Of a DNA stretch of 64,000 bases, positions 1 through 8,282 are shown piece after piece. Under the pieces are notes generated by a model. That model had not been told where the DNA came from, did not search any database, and saw only the letters and a program-made list of their open reading frames with translations. The DNA lies in the NCBI GenBank assembly GCA_049642465.1, contig JBAROV010000137.1, positions 62,001 through 126,000 of the forward strand, read 5' to 3'. The position numbers and the translations under genes were made by a program. Within the stretch, counting starts at the first letter, position 1. Each line of letters starts with the position of its first letter. The DNA is from CAWDPQ01 sp049642465. Lineage in GTDB: Bacteria; Acidobacteriota; Vicinamibacteria; Vicinamibacterales; 2-12-FULL-66-21.

Positions 1-2
1 TG

Positions 3-182
3 GTGATGGCGCGTGGCGCCGGATTGGAGTTAGCCGCGGACTCTGATCTCGATGCTGCGCTCGCTGAGCGCGCGTATCTGCACCGTTCGATTGGCGCGAC
101 GGGTCTTCTCGCGCTCAAGCCGCTTCAGGTGACGAGCCACCGCGATCAATGGCACCGACATTTGCTGCATCGGAGCCGGTAG
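3..182 (+). CDS. Possible 3-prime end of an unrecognised gene
   Basis: An open frame enters from the left edge and ends at a TAG at 180-182, giving about 59 residues with no family signature I recognise. Its end would be convergent with the isomerase gene that stops at 206, which is a sensible arrangement. Third-position GC is only moderately high, about two thirds. A minus-strand frame over 30-170 (46 codons) has slightly higher third-position GC, so the strand choice is uncertain. No function is assigned. Confidence 0.3.
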   Translation: MMARGAGLELAADSDLDAALAERAYLHRSIGATGLLALKPLQVTSHRDQWHRHLLHRSR

Positions 183-205
183 GGGGCTTGGCTGTCGTGG
201 CTCAA

Positions 206-691
206 TCAGTTCTCGATTCTCAGTAATTCGATATCGAACACGAGCACGCCCTGCGGACCGTTGCGGCCTTCGTAGGCGAGTCTCGCGGGGATCCAGAAGC
301 GGCGCTTTTCGCCTTCGACCATCATCTGGACGCCTTCGGTCCACCCTGGGATGACGTCGGTCAGCGGGAAGCTGACTGGCTCTCCCCGCGCGACAGAGCT
401 GTCGAACATCTTTCCATCTGTGGTCCAGCCCGTGTAATGCACACGAACTGTTGAATTGGGTCGCGGATGCCTCGTGCCGGTGCCGGGCGTGAGCACCTTG
501 CTCGCGAGGCCCGATGGCGTCCGGACCGCATCGGCGGGCGCTGCGGCGACGTCGGACGGCGCAGGGATTGAGGGCCCAGCCGTTTCTAACCCAAAACCGA
601 TGGTGTGTCCGCCGCAATACCTCGAACAGCCGGCTGCGGCGAGGGCCAGAACGAGCAGCAGGATGGACAAACCGTTGCGACGAAGCTTCAC
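206..691 (-). CDS. FKBP-type peptidyl-prolyl isomerase, lipoprotein
   Basis: The C-terminal 100 or so residues match the FKBP fold: a VRVHYTGW strand, a GKMFDSS segment, a PGWTEGVQMM segment and the closing FDIELL strand. FKBPs catalyse cis-trans isomerisation of prolyl bonds. The N-terminus is a lipoprotein signal, a hydrophobic stretch ending in LAAAGC, so the enzyme probably sits on the periplasmic side of a membrane. I chose the GTG start at 691 because it places the signal peptide right at the N-terminus and lies 6 bases after a perfect TATAAT. An ATG at 727 is in frame but has no ribosome-binding site and overlaps the start of the divergent gene. The linker between lipobox and FKBP domain is rich in Ala, Pro and Asp. 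Confidence 0.85.
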   Translation of the reverse strand: MKLRRNGLSILLLVLALAAAGCSRYCGGHTIGFGLETAGPSIPAPSDVAAAPADAVRTPSGLASKVLTPGTGTRHPRPNSTVRVHYTGWTTDGKMFDSSVARGEPVSFPLTDVIPGWTEGVQMMVEGEKRRFWIPARLAYEGRNGPQGVLVFDIELLRIEN

Positions 692-697
692 GAACGG

Positions 698-703
698 ATT
701 ATA
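698..703 (-). promoter_or_regulatory. TATAAT -10 element directly before the FKBP start
   Basis: The minus strand reads TATAAT here, 6 bases before the GTG at 691. The expected transcription start coincides with the start codon, so the transcript would be leaderless. I see no convincing -35. Confidence 0.5.
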
Positions 704-725
704 GTGCGCCCGGAGGAGTCGATTC

Positions 726-1520
726 ATGACGCGGACCGCGGTTCTGTCGCTTGCCGTTTTCCTGTCCGGTATTGCCGCCGGAGCACAGCGAGCCGCTGAG
801 CCTCGGGCGCAGCGGATCGTTGATCTGTCGCACGCCTTCGGACCGACGACGCTGTACTGGCCGACGTCGCCCACGAAGTTCGCGCTCGAGAAGCTCGCGT
901 CGGGCCCGACGGAGGGCGGATACTTCTATGCGGCGAACAGCTTGTGCACGCCGGAGCATGGCGGCACGCACCTCGACGCGCCGCTGCATTTTTCCGAACG
1001 CGGTCGATCGACGGCGGAGATCCCACTCGAGCAACTCGTGGCCCCCGCCGTGGTCATCGACGTCTCGGCAAAAGCGGCAAAGAACCGCGACTACCTGCTG
1101 ACAGCGCAAGACGTCTGGGCGTTCGAGAAACAGCATGGCCCGATCGCCCGCGGCACCATAGTCCTGCTCAAAACTGGCTGGAGTGTCCACTGGCCAAACG
1201 CGAAGGCCTACCTCGGTGACGACACTCCGGGCGACGCCTCCAGATTGTCGTTCCCCAGCTACGGAGTGGATTCGGCGAAGCAGCTCATTGAACACCGGGG
1301 AGTTGCGGCGCTTGGCATCGATACCGCGTCCATCGACTACGGACGATCGACGGACTTCATGGTCCATCGCATCGCCGGGGCCAATAACGTGCCGGGTCTC
1401 GAGAATCTCACGAATCTCGGCCAACTGCCGGCACGCGGCGCAACCGTTGTCGCCTTGCCGATGAAGATCGAGGGAGGCTCAGGAGGACCGTTGCGGGCGA
1501 TCGCCTTGATGGCGAAATGA
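726..1520 (+). CDS. Exported cyclase / kynurenine formamidase-like metal hydrolase
   Basis: This 264-residue protein has a signal peptide (residues 1 to about 20) and the cyclase-family metal-binding motif HGGTHLDAP at residues 78-86, where the two His and the Asp bind the metal. Family members, including bacterial kynurenine formamidase, hydrolyse cyclic or formyl amides. A GIDTASID segment and a C-terminal LPMKIEGG segment also fit the family. A GGAGGAG ribosome-binding site lies at 713-719 before the ATG. An exported member is less usual than a cytoplasmic one, so the substrate is unknown. It diverges from the FKBP gene with almost no spacer. Confidence 0.85.
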   Translation: MTRTAVLSLAVFLSGIAAGAQRAAEPRAQRIVDLSHAFGPTTLYWPTSPTKFALEKLASGPTEGGYFYAANSLCTPEHGGTHLDAPLHFSERGRSTAEIPLEQLVAPAVVIDVSAKAAKNRDYLLTAQDVWAFEKQHGPIARGTIVLLKTGWSVHWPNAKAYLGDDTPGDASRLSFPSYGVDSAKQLIEHRGVAALGIDTASIDYGRSTDFMVHRIAGANNVPGLENLTNLGQLPARGATVVALPMKIEGGSGGPLRAIALMAK

Positions 1521-1525
1521 GATCG

Positions 1526-1567
1526 GGAGGACGGAGCGCCCACCGTAGCGCGAAGCGCGAAGGTGGG
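1526..1567. repeat. GGGAGGAC copy followed by a GC-rich hairpin
   Basis: Just after the cyclase stop, one copy of the 8-mer GGGAGGAC seen elsewhere in the window is followed by CCCACC (1539-1544) and GGTGGG (1562-1567). These flank a CGCG-rich loop. The structure could act as a terminator or a REP-like element; no T tract follows it. Confidence 0.45.
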
Positions 1568-1607
1568 GGGGACGGGGTAAAGTACGAGAGAGTGTCCAGG
1601 AGGTGCG

Positions 1608-2180
1608 ATGACTGAACGAGACGGACTTGCCGATCAGGCGAGAAAGCGGGAGGAAGATTACTTCCGCAAGCGGGATCGCGAATTGATAGAACGCATGCGT
1701 GAGGCCGCGGCAGCGGAGCAGACGCGGAAGGATCTGCAGGCAAAAACAGGACTGCACGATCCCGAGTTACTGCGCGACCTGCAGGAGTTGGGATTCACGC
1801 CCGAGACGATCTCATTGCTCCCGCTCGTTCCCGTCCTCCAGGTGGCTTGGGCCGAGGGCGGCGTCAGTTCCGCCGAACGCAAGCTGATTGTCGAGCTCGC
1901 ACGCTCGCGTGGTATCGAGGCCGGTGGCGCCGCCGATCGTCAACTCCTCGAATGGCTCGATCGTCGTCCAGGCGCAGGTGTGTTCGAGCGCGCGACCCGA
2001 TTGATTGGCGCGATGCTCGATCGGACCGGCGACGCGGCCACCGATGTGTCCGTGGATGGATTGATCAAGTACTGCGAGAGCATCGCCTCCGCGTCGGGTG
2101 GAATGTTTGGCATCGGGCGGATTTCAGCAGAAGAGCGGGAGACGCTTGCGCAGATTGCCTCTACGCTCAAGAAGAAGTAA
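1608..2180 (+). CDS. TerB-like helical protein
   Basis: A 190-residue cytoplasmic protein. Residues 1-45 form a charged segment likely to be a coiled coil, rich in Arg, Glu and Lys. From about residue 60 the pattern resembles the TerB/DUF533 helical fold, with PLVPVLQVAWAEGGVSSAER followed by long amphipathic helices. TerB-type domains are linked to metal and stress responses, but the biochemical role is not settled. An AGGAGGTG ribosome-binding site lies about 5 bases before the ATG. The next gene follows after 15 bases, so the two may be cotranscribed. Confidence 0.7.
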   Translation: MTERDGLADQARKREEDYFRKRDRELIERMREAAAAEQTRKDLQAKTGLHDPELLRDLQELGFTPETISLLPLVPVLQVAWAEGGVSSAERKLIVELARSRGIEAGGAADRQLLEWLDRRPGAGVFERATRLIGAMLDRTGDAATDVSVDGLIKYCESIASASGGMFGIGRISAEERETLAQIASTLKKK

Positions 2181-2195
2181 CCAAGGCAGGCGACG

Positions 2196-3236
2196 ATGAA
2201 AGACTTTGCGCGTCGGCTCGCGTTTTCACTGGTTCCTCTCGCTGCCGTGGCGGCCCTCACCGCACAGGCTCGAGACACGCCCTACAAGCTTGGCACCTTC
2301 GCACAGGGGGATCGCACGTTTCTGGGGCTCGTGTTGGGCGATGAACTGGTAATCGATCTATCGAAGGCCGATTCAACGCTTCCCTCGGAGATGAAGGCGC
2401 TGTTGGAACGCTACGATAGTCTGCAGCCTCGCCTTGCCAAGCTGGCGTCGACTGTCAGCGCGACGAAGAGCAATCCGTCGTTTGTGTACTCGGTCGGCAC
2501 GTTAAAGACGCTGCCGCCCGTGATGCCGCAGAACATCCTGAACGCAGCGGTCAATTACACCGAGCACGCCCGGGAGATGGCGGGACGAAGCACGAACAAC
2601 GTTCAAGCTCCAGCGACGCCTCCGCCATCGCAAGGGATTCCTGGAATCTGGGAGCGAAAGCCAGGCGACACCCGCCACAATCCGTACGTGTTTCCGAAAA
2701 TGGTTGGTGCTGTCATCGGCAATGGAGACACCATTCGTCTGCCGCCGGGCCGGGATCGTGTGGATTGGGAATGCGAGCTTGCGATCGTGATCGGCAAGAC
2801 CGCGAGCCATGTGCCGTCCGATCGCGCGCGCGACTACATCTTCGGCTACACGCTGCAAAACGATGTCTCGGATCGCGCCGGACGTTCCGACGCGCGCCAT
2901 GGCTCCGATTGGTTCATCGGCAAATCCCACGACACCTTTGCCCCGCTGGGCCCATTCATCGTCCCCAAGGCGTTCGTTCCAGATCCGCAGACCCTGCCGA
3001 TCAAGTTCACTTTGAGCGGCAAGGTGATGCAGGATTCGAGCACCGAACGCATGACGCACAACGTTGACGAAATGGTGAGCTACGTCTCGCACATCATGAC
3101 GTTGAAGCCGGGTGACATCATTTCAACCGGCAGCCCCGCCGGCGTTGGCGCTGCACAAAACATCTTCATGAAATCGGGCGATACTTCGGTGTGCACGATC
3201 GGAGGAATCGGCACATTGACCAACCCCGTCAAGTAA
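2196..3236 (+). CDS. Exported fumarylacetoacetate hydrolase (FAH) family protein
   Basis: The 346-residue protein starts with a signal peptide ending near ALTAQA (about residue 25). The FAH-fold core follows, with DWECELAIVIG at about residues 190-200 supplying acidic metal ligands, then an NDVSDR segment, GKSHDTFAPLGP, and GDIISTGSPAGVG near the C-terminus. FAH-superfamily enzymes hydrolyse or decarboxylate C-C bonds in keto acids and usually act in the cytoplasm, so an exported version is notable. A Pro-rich insert at about residues 145-155 is not typical. Substrate unknown. Confidence 0.85.
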   Translation: MKDFARRLAFSLVPLAAVAALTAQARDTPYKLGTFAQGDRTFLGLVLGDELVIDLSKADSTLPSEMKALLERYDSLQPRLAKLASTVSATKSNPSFVYSVGTLKTLPPVMPQNILNAAVNYTEHAREMAGRSTNNVQAPATPPPSQGIPGIWERKPGDTRHNPYVFPKMVGAVIGNGDTIRLPPGRDRVDWECELAIVIGKTASHVPSDRARDYIFGYTLQNDVSDRAGRSDARHGSDWFIGKSHDTFAPLGPFIVPKAFVPDPQTLPIKFTLSGKVMQDSSTERMTHNVDEMVSYVSHIMTLKPGDIISTGSPAGVGAAQNIFMKSGDTSVCTIGGIGTLTNPVK

Positions 3237-3397
3237 TCAGCCCGAGTCCCGAGCCCCGCGTCGGCCCTGTTTTTGCCCCCCTCCCTCCGAACATTTTGTG
3301 GAATCGGTAGGCGGGGTCCCTGCTCGCTCGGGTCACCGCCTGCAAACTACTCAGCGGACGCGCTATCGGCGCTCGCGGGGGAAGAGGCGGACGAGCG

Positions 3398-5608
3398 GTG
3401 CTGCCACGGGTTTCGGCGGTCGATCACAACTTTGTCGACTCCACCGACAAAAGTGGAGGCGTCCGCCGTGAGACCCGTCCGCCCGACTGGAAGGCCGTCG
3501 AGGACCTGCTCGGCCTGCTAGGACGCGCCGTTCAGCAGCTTCACACTTATCCCTCATCGAGCCCGTTGTGCATCAGCGCAATCGACGCGTGCCAACGTGC
3601 ACTGGCCTCGCTCGACACGCGCGATCAGGTCACGATTCGCGTGACTCCAACTGAACTCCTCGTGGACGACGTGGCGACCGGACGAGGGACGCAAGTCGGG
3701 CACGAGCTTGCGCGACGCCTTCACAAAGCATCGGTCGCCGCGGTGACCTTCGAGCGGGCGGCTTCGGCCCGCGAGCTGGGACGCTTTTGCGAAGACCTGC
3801 TCCGGTGCGGCGAACGCCACGCTTCCGAGATGACCCTGCTCGAGATGGCCACCGAGCACGGGATCGATCGCATCACGATCGAGATGGCGTCACGGCCCGA
3901 AGTCCTCGAGGTCGGCACAGTGCCCGCGGCTGCGGCCGACGATCTGCGACGCGAGCGCACGCGGTTCGAGTCGCAGCTCGCAAAGGGCGGAGTCGTCCAG
4001 CACCTCTACCCACCCCAGAAGGGCTGGGTGCGAGTGGATCCCGCATCCGCGCCTCCGACGATGTCGCTGTTCGATCTGGCGGTGCTGGCGGACGATCCGG
4101 CCACGCTTGCATCCATGCTGCTGCGTCTGACGGACGAGGGCGAAGATGTCCCGCCCGCCGAGGCGCTGCAGCGGAAGTACAGCGACGTCGCGATGCTGAT
4201 TTCTGCCCTGGATCCCGCGGTCGCGCGCCGGATGTTCGGTAAGCTCGCGCGCGCAGTGCTCGACCTGGATCCTTCGAATCGTCAGGCCCTGCTGAAGCGC
4301 ACGGTATTGCCGGGGCTACTCGATGGCCGCGTCGACGGCGCCGTTCTTCGAGATTTTCCCGATATCGATCTCGCGGAGTCTCTCTGTCTCCTGCTCGACC
4401 TCGAAACCGCGGCGCCCGAACTCCTCACCACGGCGCTCTCTCGATTGGAGCTTTCCGAGGAGCGTCAAGCGGCCATGGTTCCGCTGCTCGATGCCCGGTT
4501 GAAAGAGCGCGAACAAGCCGCAGCCACTGCTACCGAGCGCCAGACGACGCTGACGCGGCATGCGCGCGATCTCGTCCGGGTCGACGCTGGACGCGAGAAA
4601 CAGTTTGGGGATTTTGCGGCCTTCGATCTGTCGCTGGACTCGTCGGCGTCATCCACGCTCCAACATATCCGTTCCGCGGTGCCGGCCTCCGACGTCATCG
4701 GCGAACAGCTCACGTGCTTGTGGCACCTCGTCTGCCTCGAGCCAAACCCCGACGTCGTCTGCCGTTTTCTCGAGCGCTCCTTTCCGCTCCTGGCGGATCT
4801 GGAACACAGTGCTCGCGCGGGAGAGCTGCCGTCGTGGCTGGCCGCCTACCGAAAGCTTGCCGATCGCCTTGGCGTATCACGGCCTGACGTGGCGGCGGTG
4901 ATTGACACAGCGCTCGCTGCGTTTTGCACGCCCGAACGTGCGGCGTGGCTGGCAGATCTCGCCTCGGATGAACTCAATGGCAGGATGGCCGCTGCCGAAG
5001 TGATCCAGGCGCTCGGGCCGGCCCTTGCGCCTCCGCTCGTGGATCTGCTGGAACGCGAGCCCGCACGCGCACGCACTATCGCGCAGCTTCTCACCGAGCA
5101 CGCGGCGCTTGTGGCACCGGCTCTTGCGCCGCTGCTGGAGCACCGTTCGCCGGGGACGCTGAGGACACTGCTGCGCGTGCTCGCAAGTGCCGGTCCTGGA
5201 TACGAAGAAACGATCGCCAGATACGTGTCCGCGCGAGACGAACAGATCGCGCGCGAGGCACTGCGAGCGCTCGCGCGCGTCGGGACGACGAAGGCCGCCG
5301 CGCTGGTCGTGGCCGAAATTGAAAGGCAGCGCGGAGTGCTGAGCGCCGCCGCCGAGGAGACGCTGTGGCACTTCCCCGCGAGCGAAGCGCAGCGTCACAC
5401 GCGCGAGTTGCTCGGCCGGCGGGACTTCCGCATGGCTCATCCGGACGCGACCGAACGTCTGCTCGATCGCGCCGCGCGCGCCGGAGTCGGCGACCTGCGA
5501 CCCGTTCTCCTGGAATTGGCACCGATGCGGTTCCGCATCTGGAACCCTGCGCTCGCACGCGTCGCACGAAAAGCGCACGCAATGCTGAAGTCGGCGCCCA
5601 ACGCATGA
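3398..5608 (+). CDS. HEAT-repeat scaffold protein with an N-terminal domain shared with the next gene
   Basis: The 736-residue protein has no signal or membrane segment. Residues 30-160 form a domain (a helix ending in YP, then strands around IRVTPTELLVDD, then VTFERAASARELGRF) that looks homologous to the N-terminus of the downstream HD-GYP protein. The C-terminal half is repeated Ala/Leu-rich helical pairs of the HEAT type, which mediate protein interaction. The GTG at 3398 is an uncertain start, since no clear ribosome-binding site precedes it. Its TGA overlaps the next ATG, so the two are translationally coupled. The 160-base gap before it carries a CCCGAGT/CCCGAGC heptamer pair at 3241-3254. 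Confidence 0.75.
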   Translation: MLPRVSAVDHNFVDSTDKSGGVRRETRPPDWKAVEDLLGLLGRAVQQLHTYPSSSPLCISAIDACQRALASLDTRDQVTIRVTPTELLVDDVATGRGTQVGHELARRLHKASVAAVTFERAASARELGRFCEDLLRCGERHASEMTLLEMATEHGIDRITIEMASRPEVLEVGTVPAAAADDLRRERTRFESQLAKGGVVQHLYPPQKGWVRVDPASAPPTMSLFDLAVLADDPATLASMLLRLTDEGEDVPPAEALQRKYSDVAMLISALDPAVARRMFGKLARAVLDLDPSNRQALLKRTVLPGLLDGRVDGAVLRDFPDIDLAESLCLLLDLETAAPELLTTALSRLELSEERQAAMVPLLDARLKEREQAAATATERQTTLTRHARDLVRVDAGREKQFGDFAAFDLSLDSSASSTLQHIRSAVPASDVIGEQLTCLWHLVCLEPNPDVVCRFLERSFPLLADLEHSARAGELPSWLAAYRKLADRLGVSRPDVAAVIDTALAAFCTPERAAWLADLASDELNGRMAAAEVIQALGPALAPPLVDLLEREPARARTIAQLLTEHAALVAPALAPLLEHRSPGTLRTLLRVLASAGPGYEETIARYVSARDEQIAREALRALARVGTTKAAALVVAEIERQRGVLSAAAEETLWHFPASEAQRHTRELLGRRDFRMAHPDATERLLDRAARAGVGDLRPVLLELAPMRFRIWNPALARVARKAHAMLKSAPNA

Positions 5609-6999
5609 CGATCGCCTCCCTCACCGAGCCGGCACTCGATCCCCTTCCATTACTCAAGGGCCTCGCCAGCCTGCGCAAACTGACCGGCATGTATCCGCCT
5701 GGGCATCCGGCGATCATGCAGAAGCTCGGAGAGCTCGATTCAGCCGTACAGCGTCTCCTTCGCCAGAACGAGGTCGTCCGCATCGACGTGATCCACGGCG
5801 ACGCACACCTGGATGGCTTGTCGTTTCGGCACGACAGCGACGCGAACTCGCGGATCATCCAGGAACTCGCGGCGCTCGGAATCGACAGCGTTCACATTCG
5901 CCGCGGGATCACACCCGACGAACTGCAGGCCCTCTCGGCCTTCCTCTGGGAGTTGAAGGACGCGACCGGCGGTCCGCCGATGGCACACCAGCTCGCGCAG
6001 CGGGGCATCCGCCATGTGAGCCTCGCGCGGCTGGTGGCGCTCGACACTCGGTGGCGATCCGAGCAGTGGGCAGACGCGCCCAAGGACATCTACGATCCGG
6101 CATACGCCGAATCGATCGACCTGATGCAGCAGACCTTCGATCAGGTCCAGGAGGGCAGGGAGCTCAAACTCGCCACTATCCGCCACATCGTCGAATTACT
6201 CGTGCAGAAGGTTGCCGGGAGCAGTGCTGCGCTCGCCCAGATCCTGGCTGTCAAGCTCTACGAGAACCTGACGTATTGCCACTCGGTGAACGTCGCAACC
6301 CTCAGCCTGCTCATCGCGAAGCAGATCGGGTTCGACGAAAAGACAACGGCGGCGATCGGCGAGGCGGCGCTGTTGCACGACATCGGCAAGACGAGGATCC
6401 CGCTCGACGTCATCCGCAAACCGGGCGCGCTCGACAAGCGCGAACGTACGCTGATGGAAGCGCACACCACTTATGGTGCTGAGATCCTGGTGGAAGTTGA
6501 TGGCCTGCGTCCCCTCACACCCACGGTGGCACTCGAACATCACCGCGGCGTCAAAGGAAGTGGTTATCCCGAGCTGGGGAGTCGCGAGCCTCACTTCATG
6601 AGTCAGCTGGTTTCGGTCGCGGATATTTACGAAGCGATCACCGGAGCGCGGACGTATCAGCAACCCGGGCAGCCGGAGCAGGCGTGCCTGGTGCTGGCGC
6701 GACTGGCAGGTGAGAAGCTGAACTCCGCCCTGGTGAAGGCGTTTGTCGCTGCCGTCACGTTCTTCCCGGTCGGCTCGGTGGTTCGCACCAGCCGTGACGA
6801 GACGGGCGTCGTGATCGCCACGAATCACGCGGAACCGCTTCATCCGGTGATCGCACTCGTGGCGCCCGATCTTGGTCGCATGCCGGGGATCGTCGACACG
6901 GCTCTCCGCGACGCCTCGGGTACGTACGCCCGCCACATCGTCGACACCATTCGCCCGCCGGACGGACTGGATTTGGCGTTGTTCGTGCCTCGCGACTAA
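5605..6999 (+). CDS. HD-GYP domain phosphodiesterase-like protein
   Basis: A 464-residue protein. Residues 1-125 repeat the N-terminal domain of the HEAT protein before it. The HD-GYP domain follows, with HDIGK at residues 258-262 and an HH pair at 312-313 leading into GSGYP. HD-GYP enzymes hydrolyse cyclic di-GMP or related dinucleotides, and the metal-binding motifs are present here. The ATG overlaps the upstream TGA (ATGA), which supports the start. The stop overlaps the convergent oxidoreductase stop (CTAA at 6996-6999). No GGDEF or receiver domain is attached, so input may come through the shared N-terminal domain and the HEAT partner. Confidence 0.9.
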   Translation: MTIASLTEPALDPLPLLKGLASLRKLTGMYPPGHPAIMQKLGELDSAVQRLLRQNEVVRIDVIHGDAHLDGLSFRHDSDANSRIIQELAALGIDSVHIRRGITPDELQALSAFLWELKDATGGPPMAHQLAQRGIRHVSLARLVALDTRWRSEQWADAPKDIYDPAYAESIDLMQQTFDQVQEGRELKLATIRHIVELLVQKVAGSSAALAQILAVKLYENLTYCHSVNVATLSLLIAKQIGFDEKTTAAIGEAALLHDIGKTRIPLDVIRKPGALDKRERTLMEAHTTYGAEILVEVDGLRPLTPTVALEHHRGVKGSGYPELGSREPHFMSQLVSVADIYEAITGARTYQQPGQPEQACLVLARLAGEKLNSALVKAFVAAVTFFPVGSVVRTSRDETGVVIATNHAEPLHPVIALVAPDLGRMPGIVDTALRDASGTYARHIVDTIRPPDGLDLALFVPRD

Positions 7000-8282
7000 A
7001 ACCGGTACGGTTTCCGGAACGACCGCTTCAGCATCTTGTTCGCCTCATCGTCTCCGACAATGCGCTCGCGCTGATCGTCCCAATAGATTCTGCGCCCGGT
7101 GCGAAAGGCGATGTTCGACAACAAGCCGAGCTTCGTGACGCGGTGGCCGTAGCGGACGTTGCAGGTGGTTTCGAGATTCCGGCTCTTGATCGCGTCCAGG
7201 AATTCGCGCAGGTGTCCCGGCGAGTCGGGAATTGCCTGAGCCGGACGCGGAAAGTCGTCAACCTTTGCGCCCTTTGCCCACACTTCGTGTTGTTCGTAGT
7301 TCGCGACGAGGGATGCGTCGGTTCCTTCGAACAGGCAGCCGATGTGCCCCATGTGCTCGAAGCCAGTCAGTGAGGTTGGACGGAAACTGAATAGGAACAT
7401 CAGGTCTGGATATTCGAGCACAGCCTCCATAGTGTCCGGTGTCTCCGTCGGGTCGTTGAGAAATAACCGGCCGCCGACGGCGGAGACGCTCTTCGGCCCT
7501 TTCAGGTCCATCGCCCACACGGCCACATCAACAATGTGGCACCAGAAGTCGATAAACGTGCCGCCCGAGTAATCCCAGAAGTGCCTGAATGTGTTGTGCG
7601 CCCTGAATGGCTCGTACGGCCGTTTCGGGGCAGGACCCAGCCAGAAATCGTAATCGAGCGTGGCAGGAAGCGCTGGCGGATTGTTTGTCGTGTGCGGCTC
7701 GGTGCGGCAGGTCTTCCAACAGTGCACGCGCGTCACACGTCCGAGCTTGCCGGACTGCACGATTTCAACCACGCGCCGGTAGTTCGGTAAATCGTTGTGG
7801 ATGTGGTTGCCCATCTGGCTGACCCGCTGGTATTTCAGCGACGCGTCCGCCATGAGCCGTCCCTCGGCGACGCTGTAGCTCAGAGGTTTTTCTACGAAGA
7901 CGTCCTTCCCTGCTTCGAACGCACGCACGGCGGGGATGGCATGCCAGTGATCGGGCGTGACCACCGCCACGGCGTCGATCTCCCGGTCGTCGAGCAAGCG
8001 GCGGAAGTCGGTGAAGGTTTTCGGCTTGTATCCGCCAGTCTTCTCCACCTCGGCGACGGCCCGATCGGTGTGGCTCGTGTCGACATCGCAGATTGCGCCA
8101 ATGCGTACGTCTGGATGCGTGAGGAACTGACGCAGCCGGCCGGTTCCCATGCCGCCGACGCCAATCATTCCGAGAACAATTTGATCGCTGGGCTGCTGCC
8201 GTGCGAATGCGTTGCGGCTGATGGCGGTGAGGGCGACGCCGGCCGCAGTCGTTTCAAGAAACGTTCGACGCGTGATCTTCAT
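6996..8282 (-). CDS. Tat-exported Gfo/Idh/MocA family oxidoreductase
   Basis: The 428-residue protein begins with a twin-arginine-like signal (RRTF at residues 4-7, then a hydrophobic stretch). A Rossmann fold with GVGGMGTGRL and the EKP motif of the family (FVEKPLSY) follow. Such enzymes oxidise or reduce sugars and cyclitols with NAD(P), and Tat export fits a protein folded around its cofactor before transport. The start at 8282 overlaps the stop of the upstream amidohydrolase (ATGA), showing an operon; longer in-frame starts would remove the signal peptide from the N-terminus. A periplasmic glycan or sugar substrate is likely but unproven. Confidence 0.9.
   Translation of the reverse strand: MKITRRTFLETTAAGVALTAISRNAFARQQPSDQIVLGMIGVGGMGTGRLRQFLTHPDVRIGAICDVDTSHTDRAVAEVEKTGGYKPKTFTDFRRLLDDREIDAVAVVTPDHWHAIPAVRAFEAGKDVFVEKPLSYSVAEGRLMADASLKYQRVSQMGNHIHNDLPNYRRVVEIVQSGKLGRVTRVHCWKTCRTEPHTTNNPPALPATLDYDFWLGPAPKRPYEPFRAHNTFRHFWDYSGGTFIDFWCHIVDVAVWAMDLKGPKSVSAVGGRLFLNDPTETPDTMEAVLEYPDLMFLFSFRPTSLTGFEHMGHIGCLFEGTDASLVANYEQHEVWAKGAKVDDFPRPAQAIPDSPGHLREFLDAIKSRNLETTCNVRYGHRVTKLGLLSNIAFRTGRRIYWDDQRERIVGDDEANKMLKRSFRKPYRF

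Noticed and set aside
30..170. Small basic minus-strand frame at the left edge
   Set aside because: It overlaps a plausible plus-strand gene end and has no ribosome-binding site; evidence is too thin to list as a gene.
3300..3397. GGTAGGCGGGGT...CACCGCCTG hairpin resembling part of a cyclic di-GMP riboswitch upstream of the HEAT/HD-GYP pair
   Set aside because: Only one stem is similar; the conserved GEMM core segments are missing, and a plain GC hairpin explains it.
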